Shown: one piece after another, positions 15,141 to 22,464 of the stretch | Position numbering within the stretch: position 1 is the stretch's first letter | How the letters are laid out: each line of letters opens with the position of its first letter | Virus record (IMG/VR): IMGVR_UViG_3300000313_000157 | Location: 1-37,416 of that record | Length of the DNA stretch: 37,416 bases | DNA from: a virus | Strand: one strand, 5' to 3' | Made by a program: the position numbers and the translations under genes | The notes under the pieces: generated by a model | What the model was told of the DNA's origin: nothing | What the model saw: only the letters and a program-made list of their open reading frames with translations | The model's database searches: none

Positions 15141-16826
15141 TTAAATTAGGGCCAACCAATGCAATGCTTCTGCTGTAATCTTTTCATACCAGACTTTTTC
15201 ATTATCACAAGTTTCTGCAAGATTTTTTGAACGTTCAAAAAATCGCTTAATCGTCTTTGAGTCTGGTATATATGATGCTTTGTAAGAATCTTCTAACATC
15301 TTTTGAAATAGATTTAATGGCAAAGGGACAATTGTTGACTTACCTCCGTAATAAGAGATATTCATCTTATGTAATGCATAGAAATGAGCAATGCAAGCTT
15401 CGTTAATTGCAGGAGCTACGAACAAACAATATGCAGGTTTATTCATTTCTTTTTTTAATTTAGCAAGGTGGCGCGTTACCGGTTCTCCTTCCATCTCATA
15501 CTGCCGTTGCCCAGATTGCATTGTTACTTCAACCGCGAGTCCGAAATCACCATAGTCACAAATAATATCTGCCATATTTCCTTGCGCTGTAGACATTGGA
15601 TTACCAAAATCGTCAAATTTTAAGTTCGCTTTTATCTCCCCTCCATCTAACATTGTCATTGCTCTCCAAGTATTCCACTCCAACATCAAAGGAGAATCAT
15701 ATAAAGATTTTTTAGTTATTTGAGAAAACATTGTTTGAATTTCATCATACTGCTTATAATCTTTCATTTCCGATACTTGCTTAGCAAGAATACACTCTTT
15801 CCTATCCGCCATTTCTTTGTCAAGAAGTTCTTTAAGTACAGGTAAAGAAGCAGATTCGTCCACATGAATATTACTAAATTCAGAATGAAATTTATCCAAC
15901 AATAATTCACGGTTGTCTGTTAGAAGTTGCGGCAGTTGGGCATTACCCAGATATGCAACATAGTCGTTTTCATTATCTACAAAACACGGTTTTCGATCTA
16001 TATTTTTCAAAAAATAGTCTACATCTTTTACTTTTTCCGCTGCAATAGATATAGATTTTCTTGAAGACGAAATATTAACCAAACCAGTTGCTCGCAAATA
16101 TCTAAAACAAGCATCAGTATAGTCACGCATATTACTTTCTTTCGCCCTCAAAAAATTATCCACAGAACAAATCTTGCTTTCACGTATTTTGATTTTTCCT
16201 GTTGCTATCTCATCTTGGTAAATTTGCATTAACTCTCGTCGCATATATCCACGATAAAAGGCTTTATACTTGCCTTCATTTTGAACATTTTCTACACGAA
16301 ATTGTTCAATTTTAGCAACAATAGCATCAAACATACGATAATCAACTAATTGCAAACCAAAAATCTTTACTTCATCAAACTTCAATGAACCAAAATGGCG
16401 AATTAAACGAAATAGCTCAAGATAAGGCTTTACCCAAAATTTAGCAGCTTCATCAGAGAATTTATGAAATGGGGATGGAAGTTGAAATTTCAAAAGCTGA
16501 CGAAGAAATATTTCTTCTTTACGTTTGGATTGCACTAGCTCTTGCCCAGCAGGCGTTAATGATATCGTTGGTGACAATATCACAAACCCCAAAGATTTAG
16601 GTGCACGAGTCATCCTATCTCTTGCGCTAAGCGCAGGATCTTTTGCACCTCTTCCATTGAAGAAGCTCTCTTCTTTCAATAGTTCCATAAACGCTATTTG
16701 CGTGTCAACGTTCCATACTTGTCCCCCAAAATGAGTATTTAACAATTCTATTTCAGGAATCATTTTAGATGGAGTTCGTGGAGATGTCGTAATAAAAACG
16801 ACTTTACAATCTCTTTTTTTTACCAT
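15141..16826 (-). CDS. AlwI-family type IIS restriction endonuclease
   Basis: A 561-residue protein. The N-terminus (FITTSPRTPSKMIPEIELLN, then GGQVWNVDTQIAFMELL) and the segment MADIICDYGDFGLAVEVTMQ, then RQYEMEGEPVTRHL (D420, E433 and E444/E446 region) match the AlwI/BstNBI-type endonucleases as I remember them. AlwI itself cuts beside GGATC. The order is N-terminal DNA recognition and C-terminal PD-(D/E)xK-type nuclease. It follows the methylase gene by 21 bases on the minus strand, last in a three-gene operon. Full length and intact motifs suggest activity. The true target is not known from sequence. Confidence 0.75.
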   Translation of the reverse strand: MVKKRDCKVVFITTSPRTPSKMIPEIELLNTHFGGQVWNVDTQIAFMELLKEESFFNGRGAKDPALSARDRMTRAPKSLGFVILSPTISLTPAGQELVQSKRKEEIFLRQLLKFQLPSPFHKFSDEAAKFWVKPYLELFRLIRHFGSLKFDEVKIFGLQLVDYRMFDAIVAKIEQFRVENVQNEGKYKAFYRGYMRRELMQIYQDEIATGKIKIRESKICSVDNFLRAKESNMRDYTDACFRYLRATGLVNISSSRKSISIAAEKVKDVDYFLKNIDRKPCFVDNENDYVAYLGNAQLPQLLTDNRELLLDKFHSEFSNIHVDESASLPVLKELLDKEMADRKECILAKQVSEMKDYKQYDEIQTMFSQITKKSLYDSPLMLEWNTWRAMTMLDGGEIKANLKFDDFGNPMSTAQGNMADIICDYGDFGLAVEVTMQSGQRQYEMEGEPVTRHLAKLKKEMNKPAYCLFVAPAINEACIAHFYALHKMNISYYGGKSTIVPLPLNLFQKMLEDSYKASYIPDSKTIKRFFERSKNLAETCDNEKVWYEKITAEALHWLALI

Positions 16827-16847
16827 TTTTAGCTGTATAAATTAGAA

Positions 16848-17759
16848 CTAAACTAAAATAGTTTCTTCTTGAACACTAAACTTTGGAAACAATATTTTAT
16901 CTCCTGTATCATAATTGGAGACTAAGATATGTGTTGCAACTGACTTAAAGCGGTTTCTAATATTTACAGCATAAGTCTTAGCATACTCATCAATAATCAT
17001 ATCACCATAAAGTTTCTCCGTTAATGGTGTCCGTCCTATAACCAACAAAGCCTTACATTTCAGATTGCGAAAATCATTAGCAAGCGCGATATGACAATCA
17101 TCATTAAAACCGCCTTTATACTCCTCATTTCCATAATCAGAGAAAACACAATCATAAGGTGGATCTAAAAACATAAAATCATCTTTATCTACCATCTCAA
17201 ATATATTTTTGTAATCTGTATTGAAAATTTCTGTTTTTGAAAGTAATTGACTATGTTGAGAGGTTACAAGTGACGTGTTTAAATGTTTATATCTTCCAAA
17301 AGGCACATTAAATTCACCTTTAGCATTGTACCTAATCATACCCGAATAAGCGGTTTTATTAATGAAAAAATAAAGCAATGCATCCGAATACGTCTTATCA
17401 CCTATACCATTAAACATCCCTCTTAGTTGATAATACAATCTTTCATTTCTGTCCTCTACTCGTTCATTTGGGTTTATTTTCTTTAAAGCATCGAAATGTT
17501 TGCGGTTGGTTTCATAACATTTTTCTAGCTCATCAAGCTCGACACGCAAAGTTGAATAATTTAACTTTACGCCAGAATAAAACGCAATTAATTTAGCGTT
17601 TATGTCATTTATTATAGACCTTTTAGGCTCTAAATAGAAATATAAAGCACCACCACCAAAGAACGGTTCAATGTACCTTCCCGTGTAATGAGGAATATGA
17701 GCTAGTATATGTGGAATTTCTTTTGATTTTCCACCTCTATATTTAATTAGCGGTTTCAT
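16848..17759 (-). CDS. D12-class N6-adenine DNA methyltransferase
   Basis: A 303-residue Dam-like enzyme: KYRGGKSKEI at the N-terminus, motif I EPFFGGGAL (31-39), a GEFNVPFGRYK segment (148-158) typical of the M.DpnII/MboI/Dam group, and catalytic motif IV DPPY (199-202). It transfers methyl groups from S-adenosylmethionine to adenine and would protect the phage from the adjacent nuclease. A Dam-type enzyme acting on palindromic GATC would protect both strands of an asymmetric GGATC site, explaining why one methylase is enough for a type IIS partner. GATC specificity is inference. It starts five bases after the regulator gene. Confidence 0.85.
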   Translation of the reverse strand: MKPLIKYRGGKSKEIPHILAHIPHYTGRYIEPFFGGGALYFYLEPKRSIINDINAKLIAFYSGVKLNYSTLRVELDELEKCYETNRKHFDALKKINPNERVEDRNERLYYQLRGMFNGIGDKTYSDALLYFFINKTAYSGMIRYNAKGEFNVPFGRYKHLNTSLVTSQHSQLLSKTEIFNTDYKNIFEMVDKDDFMFLDPPYDCVFSDYGNEEYKGGFNDDCHIALANDFRNLKCKALLVIGRTPLTEKLYGDMIIDEYAKTYAVNIRNRFKSVATHILVSNYDTGDKILFPKFSVQEETILV

Positions 17760-17764
17760 ACTTC

Positions 17765-18067
17765 TTATTTTTTGATTGTTAGTTTATATTCCATCATATT
17801 TTCAGCAACTATATTTAAGACATTATCTGCATTGTCTTCTCCACCGACAACTTCATATACCTTATCTGCAAGCCAGAGTGTAAGTAATTCTTTTTCATCG
17901 GTTTTAAATATTCTGGCAAGAGCAATTACTTGATTACGCGTAGCATTACGGTCGCCACGTTCTATTTTGCAATACATGGCGTTGTCTATATCAAGAGCTG
18001 CGGATACCTGACGTTGAAGCATCTGACGGCTTTCCCTTAATTGCTTAATTTGAGTTGTAAATAACAT
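17765..18067 (-). CDS. XRE-family regulator of the R-M operon (C-protein-like)
   Basis: A 100-residue protein with an N-terminal XRE helix-turn-helix (residues about 6-55: IKQLRESRQMLQRQVSAALD, then MYCKIERGDRNATRNQVIALA) and a helical C-terminal tail. It is first in the operon, five bases ahead of the methylase. Such proteins time methylase and nuclease expression in many R-M systems. A 13-base palindrome lies inside its own promoter (18114-18126) and is a plausible autoregulatory operator. Confidence 0.8.
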   Translation of the reverse strand: MLFTTQIKQLRESRQMLQRQVSAALDIDNAMYCKIERGDRNATRNQVIALARIFKTDEKELLTLWLADKVYEVVGGEDNADNVLNIVAENMMEYKLTIKK

Positions 18068-18098
18068 ACTTGTTTATTTTTGACTTGACAATTATCTG

Positions 18099-18129
18099 CA
18101 AATGTAAGAATATGATTTTGAAAATCAAG
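18099..18129 (-). promoter_or_regulatory. R-M operon promoter with internal palindrome
   Basis: Read on the minus strand, TACATTTG (18106-18099) matches the -7 consensus TAnnTTTG. A weak -33 CTTG (18129-18126) lies 19 bases upstream. The palindrome GATTTTGAAAATC (18114-18126) lies between and partly over the -33 box, an apt place for repression by the XRE regulator. The start codon is about 30 bases downstream. Confidence 0.6.
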
Positions 18130-18363
18130 AGTTATGAGTAATATTTTGTAAATTATCCGCAGTTAACAAAATGAACAATAACAAACACTTAAAGTTTAAA
18201 GTCGCCCACGGTCAGAATTAAAGACATGTGCATATAAAGTACCAAAGATATTTCATCAAAATAATGGGCATACTATAAGACCGAAATTCATAGTGACTAT
18301 ACCTTAACTCTATAAATAAATGCAAGACACATGTTGCATTATGCGAAAAAACTTTCGCATATA

Positions 18364-18396
18364 TTTGCTTTTTCTAATTTGTTTGTATTAATTTTG
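18364..18396 (+). promoter_or_regulatory. Host-type Bacteroidetes promoter for the DUF4468-like gene
   Basis: TTTG (18364-18367), a 21-base spacer, and TAATTTTG (18389-18396): both boxes match the Bacteroides housekeeping consensus (-33 TTTG, -7 TAnnTTTG). Unlike the four late promoters it lacks GTCCTTTT, so the gene can be expressed by the host polymerase alone, as expected of a lysogen-expressed gene. A perfect hairpin abuts its upstream edge. Confidence 0.7.
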
Positions 18397-18480
18397 TGCC
18401 GCTTATAATTAAAATATGGCTGTACACATAAATAAAAACTAAATTAGAGGTATTAAGTGCAGATAATTACCATGTTTATC

Positions 18481-19044
18481 ATGAAAAAAATAATTACAAT
18501 TCTAGCATTTATGATGGTTATATCCTTCACTGCGAATGCTCAAACCCCTATAGTATTATCAAAAGTAATTCAAGTTGATAGTACAAAAGCCGATCAAATT
18601 TACGAAAGATTGGAGCTATATCTTACAAATAGCTTCAGCCGTCCGGAAAAGACCATCCAATTAAAAGACAAACAAAATCATCAATTCATAGTAAAAACAG
18701 CCTGCTTATTTAAAAGTGTGAAAAAAAACGCTGGCAATATTAGTGGAGGACTCATTTATTACACACTCAATATTGCATGTAGAGATGGAAGATATAAAGT
18801 TGACATGATAGACATACGACATGAATCAGATAGAACTAGAAATGAATGGGGTTCATGTGATTTTGGTACTTTATACTCAGATGTAGAATGCCCTGATAAA
18901 AAAATTGCTTTTGCTACAAAAAAATGGAAAATAGAAATATATAATGAAATGAAAGACACTGCAAAATTAGAGTTCGAAGCACTTTGCAATGTACTGACAG
19001 ATGCAACAAAAAAAGCTACGCTTAGCCAAGATAGCAATTGGTAA
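18481..19044 (+). CDS. Secreted DUF4468-like protein (moron)
   Basis: A 187-residue protein from the ATG at 18481, which gives a clean signal peptide (MKKIITILAFMMVISFTANA, cleavage before Q). A GTG at 18457 and an ATG at 18472 would only lengthen it. The mature part (KVIQVDSTKADQIYERLELY, then KTIQLKDKQNHQFIVKTACL) resembles DUF4468 domains of Bacteroidetes periplasmic or surface proteins, whose function is unknown. It has its own host-type promoter and a terminator, and it lies outside the structural units. It is thus a likely lysogenic-conversion gene acting in the host envelope. Confidence 0.65.
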   Translation: MKKIITILAFMMVISFTANAQTPIVLSKVIQVDSTKADQIYERLELYLTNSFSRPEKTIQLKDKQNHQFIVKTACLFKSVKKNAGNISGGLIYYTLNIACRDGRYKVDMIDIRHESDRTRNEWGSCDFGTLYSDVECPDKKIAFATKKWKIEIYNEMKDTAKLEFEALCNVLTDATKKATLSQDSNW

Positions 19045-19141
19045 AAATAAAATCCAAAATATTTTGCTAATTCAAAAATAGTTCTCATATTTGCTGCCGC
19101 TAAATAATCTAGGTTTTATTACCTCCGTCGAGTTTCGGTTC

Positions 19142-19170
19142 AGCTCAAAGATATACTTCGGGCTTTTTTT
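19142..19170 (+). terminator. Intrinsic terminator after the DUF4468-like gene
   Basis: Stem AGCTCAAAG (19142-19150) with CTTCGGGCT (19156-19164), nine positions with one mismatch and one G-T wobble, ATATA loop, then a seven-T run (19164-19170). Confidence 0.65.
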
Positions 19171-19233
19171 ATGCCCAAATTATAATGATATGGCGGCTGC
19201 CTTTCCTTTTCTTTCTAATGCCCGACGGGTATT

Positions 19234-19302
19234 ACCTGGATTGTTTAGCGACGGGAAATGGCGGCCGTTCTTATTTCTGCCTAAATGCTAAACAATCCAG
19301 GT
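19234..19302 (+). promoter_or_regulatory. Perfect 16-base stem-loop abutting a start codon
   Basis: ACCTGGATTGTTTAGC (19234-19249) is perfectly complementary to GCTAAACAATCCAGGT (19287-19302) around a 37-base loop. The right arm ends one base before the ATG at 19304, so in RNA the stem would cover the whole initiation region and could block translation until opened. The loop contains GACGGGAAATGGCGGCCG, which partly echoes upstream sequence (CGACGGGT at 19223; ATGGCGGC at 19189). Confidence 0.7.
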
Positions 19303-19303
19303 T

Positions 19304-19576
19304 ATGAGAACCAAAACAGTCTCAGCGACGACTAACGAGGTTAGAGAGTCACAAGTAAAAAAAATCCTCAATTATGAGGTTAAATCAGTGTCTGATATCT
19401 TAGGCACACCAATCAAAGTTTCACACATACTTGTATATTTAAACATCATAGCTTCATTGCTTGCAACAGTGATGCTTATAGAACAATCTTTATTGCTGGC
19501 AGGCGCTTCGCTGGCATACATGGCAATTGCAATTGCCATGCTAAAGAAATATGATATTAAAGGCCTTATTGATTAA
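19304..19576 (+). CDS. Small two-helix membrane protein
   Basis: A 90-residue protein with a charged N-terminal 40 residues and two closely spaced hydrophobic helices (about residues 42-60 and 63-79) joined by a short turn, ending in a short charged tail. No family is recognised. It is preceded by a strong stem-loop and followed by a gene for a soluble protein 38 bases on; both end at one terminator. Candidates are a superinfection-exclusion factor, a toxin-like membrane protein or a two-component defence effector. None is shown by sequence. It does not resemble the holin in the lysis block. Confidence 0.6.
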   Translation: MRTKTVSATTNEVRESQVKKILNYEVKSVSDILGTPIKVSHILVYLNIIASLLATVMLIEQSLLLAGASLAYMAIAIAMLKKYDIKGLID

Positions 19577-19614
19577 TTCGCGCGAATACTTTGTGTAATT
19601 TTAAACGTAACAAA

Positions 19615-20151
19615 ATGATTAAGTTAAATAAAATAGATGACAATAGTTACCATCTAGTAAAAGATATAAAGGGTGTAGAATTTTCTAAAGAGGATTTTGA
19701 TTTTATAAAAAAGTCGCTGAATAAACTCAATTCAAGCACCATAGAAAAAGAAAAATATCCCCTGATACACAACTCCATGTTACACGTTTATCGCGTGGAT
19801 ACATTCAATCAAAATGAGCCGAATGAACGGGGCATACACTTCTATACGGAGGATAATGCTGACTTTATATCACAGAATATAAATGGGATGAAGAGGGTAT
19901 ACAAAACATTAGGCTCTATGATTTCTTTATATGAGAGCGATAAAAAGAATAACGGGTGCATCGATGATGCTAATTTGGAGAGTGATGCATGGTCTGTCTC
20001 TATGCGCACGGCCATGTACGGGGATAAGCTCTACCCTATCAACATAAGTATCTACTTCCTGTATTTAGAGAAAGAATCTCTAAATACAGAATTAAACTTA
20101 ACCCCCGATGAATTTTTTGAATTAACTGAAATGATTAATGCTTTAGATTAA
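19615..20151 (+). CDS. Hypothetical soluble protein paired with membrane protein
   Basis: A 178-residue soluble, acidic protein of unrecognised family, read from the ATG at 19615 (an upstream start at 19591 is less likely). It is mixed alpha/beta with no clear catalytic motif; a GIHFYTEDNADFISQNI stretch and a C-terminal LTPDEFFELTEMI helix stand out. It forms a likely operon with the small membrane protein and precedes a strong terminator. The pair lies in the accessory island, so an interaction of the two proteins in host or phage conflict is a reasonable guess only. Confidence 0.55.
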   Translation: MIKLNKIDDNSYHLVKDIKGVEFSKEDFDFIKKSLNKLNSSTIEKEKYPLIHNSMLHVYRVDTFNQNEPNERGIHFYTEDNADFISQNINGMKRVYKTLGSMISLYESDKKNNGCIDDANLESDAWSVSMRTAMYGDKLYPINISIYFLYLEKESLNTELNLTPDEFFELTEMINALD

Positions 20152-20174
20152 AGTTTTGCCATAACTTTTTATTT

Positions 20175-20202
20175 GCCCCGGCTATTGAGTCGGGGCTTTT
20201 TT
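20175..20202 (+). terminator. Intrinsic terminator closing the accessory island
   Basis: Stem GCCCCGGCT (20175-20183), ATTG loop, AGTCGGGGC (20188-20196), nine pairs with one wobble, followed by six T residues (20197-20202). It lies two bases before promoter P3. Confidence 0.92.
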
Positions 20203-20204
20203 GT

Positions 20205-20239
20205 GTCCTTTTTTCTAGCCTCTTTCTAGTATAATTTTG
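20205..20239 (+). promoter_or_regulatory. Candidate phage late promoter P3
   Basis: GTCCTTTT (20205-20212), a 19-base spacer and TAATTTTG (20232-20239), the same as P1, P2 and P4. The portal-to-tape-measure unit starts 16 bases later at 20256. Confidence 0.75.
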
Positions 20240-20255
20240 TATCAAAATCATTGAT

Positions 20256-20798
20256 ATGGAGAATATACCGACAAATAATCTCGAAAATATAAAGTTGCTT
20301 TTCATCCGTGACATACTCAACAAACACGGGGATTGGTTAAAGGGTGTATTCCTGCAAACATTGCAGAAATATGACCATCAAAAAAGCGGTAACCTCATGA
20401 ACTCTATTGAGTTTGAGGTTACAGGCAATGACACGGTCAATAAACTAACATTTACTTTCACTGATTACGGTCGGTTCTTCGATATCGCGGCGTATGCTGC
20501 ACACAAACGCAAAAAGAATGATTGGAACGGCAACATTAACAAAATGCTTTGGGGGATAAATTCCAACGCGAAAAAAGGCAAATCTAAACGTTTGCTTAAT
20601 CCTTTTTATATTGCTAATGGTGGCAAATTCGGAGAAGATGGACAAAAGAACACTAAATACATACACAAAATGAACAAGTGGTATGCACGCACCATGTACG
20701 GCGGTTTTGGCAAACTCATAAGCGCGCTAATGTATGGACTATCAGATGAGGTGCTGGCGAAATTCAAACTTGAACTTGAAAAATATGACACAATATGA
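20256..20798 (+). CDS. HK97 gp10-like neck/tail-completion protein
   Basis: A 180-residue protein first in the P3 operon. The pattern of an N-terminal helix, a QKSGNLMNSIEFEV segment, a TDYGRFFDIA strand-turn and a basic C-terminal part (KWYARTMYGGFGKLISALMY) resembles the HK97 gp10-type neck proteins that join head and tail. The stop overlaps the portal start (ATGA at 20795-20798). In most phages this gene follows the connectors rather than preceding the portal. Family assignment is by pattern only. Confidence 0.5.
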   Translation: MENIPTNNLENIKLLFIRDILNKHGDWLKGVFLQTLQKYDHQKSGNLMNSIEFEVTGNDTVNKLTFTFTDYGRFFDIAAYAAHKRKKNDWNGNINKMLWGINSNAKKGKSKRLLNPFYIANGGKFGEDGQKNTKYIHKMNKWYARTMYGGFGKLISALMYGLSDEVLAKFKLELEKYDTI

Positions 20799-22186
20799 AT
20801 AAGAAAAAAGACAAAACTACAAAAGCGAATAAAGTGGCAAGTTATGGTGCGCTGTCGGTTGTTGGCACGAGTGCAGGTACTTATGCACTGAGAATGAGTA
20901 CATATAACGACTACAATTTTGAGCAGTTCTTAAATGCCGGAGCTGCTGCCTGGGACAGCGACCCCGTCAGTATTGCAGGTATTCGATGCGTGCCATGGGG
21001 CCCGGATGATAATTTACCGGCAATGGTTCGCGATCTGCTGGAGAAAAATAATCTCGGCCCCGGTATATTGACTCGTAAAACAGGACTGATTTACGGCCAG
21101 GGCCCTGCTCTTTATCGTAATAAGCTAGAGGATAACGAGATAAACCGAGAATGGTGTGAAGATGCCGACATACAAGAATGGCTTGAGAGCTGGGATTATA
21201 AACGTTACATCCGTAATGCCATCATTGAATACAACCACATGGGTGGTGTATTCGTCAAATATATTTCAGGCAAAGGCATTCGCATTGGTCGCAAATGGAT
21301 ATCCGAACTCAAAGCCCTAGCTAGTAAAGACTGCCGCCTGGTGTGGCCGGAATCCGGATTTAAAGAGATCGATTCCGTGACAAGCATACTTGTTGGTGAT
21401 TTCGAGTCCTTCAGACAGCGTGATATATTCCAATATCCTGTATTTAATCGCTTTAATCCTACAGCCAATGAGGTTGCTATCAAATATCACAGCTTGCGCA
21501 ATTTCGGACGTAACTTTTATGCTGTGTCTTCATTCCTCGGATCGCTCCCATGGATGGAGAATGCGAATGAATTACCGCGGATCATTAAAGCTCTCAATCA
21601 AAATATGATGGCTGGGGCGTATATCATACATGAGCCTTCATCATATTGGGAAGATCGAAAAATGTCTCTAATTGAAATGTACCCGGAAGACACAATGTCA
21701 CAAATTCAAGCACGTTTAAATAAACTACGAGAAGAAGTGACAGCTACCATCGCAGAGGTGATGGCGGGTAGTAAAAATGCCGGCAAATTTTTTACGGCCG
21801 TGGACTTCGTCGACCCGGCAACCGGCAAAGACCAATCGTGGAAAATTGAGCCTATTGAGATGAACATAGATAAGTACATTGATGCGCAGGTTAAGGTTAG
21901 CCGAATTGCTGACAGCTCCACCACATCAGGCTTTGGATTAAGCCCGGCTCTTTCCAACCTCATTATTGACGGCAAGTCTGATTCAGGTTCACAGATGCTG
22001 TATGCCCTCAAAATATTTTTCGGCTCAGATACACAGATACCTGAAGATATTGTACTTGAGCCTATCAATGATGCGATTGCTATCAATTTCCCTAACAAAA
22101 AGGGCATCAAATTAGGCTTATACAGGCAGATGATCAATAAAGAAGATAATGTTACCGCAACTGATCGGGCAACAAATAACATATAA
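20795..22186 (+). CDS. Portal protein
   Basis: A 463-residue protein with the layout of a phage portal subunit. The N-terminal segment (VPWGPDDNLPAMVRDLLEKN, then ILTRKTGLIYGQG) precedes a wing region and long helices near residues 240-330. A DGKSDSGSQMLYALKIF stretch comes before the C-terminal part. Twelve copies would form the DNA-entry ring to which terminase docks. It is coupled to the neck gene by an ATGA overlap. No protease- or Mu F-like fusion is present. The assignment rests on size, motif order and context, since portals diverge greatly. Confidence 0.75.
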   Translation: MNKKKDKTTKANKVASYGALSVVGTSAGTYALRMSTYNDYNFEQFLNAGAAAWDSDPVSIAGIRCVPWGPDDNLPAMVRDLLEKNNLGPGILTRKTGLIYGQGPALYRNKLEDNEINREWCEDADIQEWLESWDYKRYIRNAIIEYNHMGGVFVKYISGKGIRIGRKWISELKALASKDCRLVWPESGFKEIDSVTSILVGDFESFRQRDIFQYPVFNRFNPTANEVAIKYHSLRNFGRNFYAVSSFLGSLPWMENANELPRIIKALNQNMMAGAYIIHEPSSYWEDRKMSLIEMYPEDTMSQIQARLNKLREEVTATIAEVMAGSKNAGKFFTAVDFVDPATGKDQSWKIEPIEMNIDKYIDAQVKVSRIADSSTTSGFGLSPALSNLIIDGKSDSGSQMLYALKIFFGSDTQIPEDIVLEPINDAIAINFPNKKGIKLGLYRQMINKEDNVTATDRATNNI

Positions 22187-22190
22187 GCCG

Positions 22191-22460
22191 ATGACTGTAT
22201 TTGAAGCAATTGCAGAAATGCGCCGGATTAGCAAAGTGAATGGCGAATTTTCCTTTTCGTTCATGACTTACAGCACGGATAAACGCAAGAGTAACGGCCC
22301 GCGTTTCATATCCCGTGCCCGACTAAGCAAACAATCTCGTGAGGATCAGCGCGAGATGTCCGATAATATGCTCAACTACGTTGATCTTGACACCGGTCGA
22401 TACCGTACATGCTATCAACCATTACTAATGACTTTTAACGGTAACACATTAATTCTATAA
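22191..22460 (+). CDS. Small hypothetical protein after portal
   Basis: An 89-residue protein read from the ATG at 22191, four bases after the portal stop (a start at 22149 would lie inside the portal gene). It is basic (RKSNGPRFISRARLSKQSRE) with an aromatic C-terminus. It sits between portal and connector genes and is probably a minor virion or assembly protein. No family is recognised. Confidence 0.6.
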   Translation: MTVFEAIAEMRRISKVNGEFSFSFMTYSTDKRKSNGPRFISRARLSKQSREDQREMSDNMLNYVDLDTGRYRTCYQPLLMTFNGNTLIL

Positions 22461-22464
22461 CAGT

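Larger units (their letters stand above)
18068..18480. promoter_or_regulatory. Divergent control region between R-M operon and DUF4468-like gene
   Basis: A 413-base gap with no gene, holding the minus-strand R-M promoter, a palindromic operator candidate, a perfect 8-base hairpin (ATGCGAAA at 18341-18348 with TTTCGCAT at 18353-18360) and the plus-strand promoter. Related words GACATGTGCAT (18221) and GACACATGTTGCAT (18326) occur about 105 bases apart. The middle part (18130-18320) shows nothing else I recognise. Confidence 0.5.

Noticed and set aside
18341-18360. Perfect 8-base hairpin (ATGCGAAA/TTTCGCAT) as a terminator
   Set aside because: No T run follows and it abuts a promoter -33 box; an operator is more likely than a terminator.
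19091-19291. A 66-residue open frame between the DUF4468-like gene and the membrane-protein gene
   Set aside because: It runs through the terminator at 19142-19170 and into the stem-loop, uses a weak start and shows no protein-like pattern.
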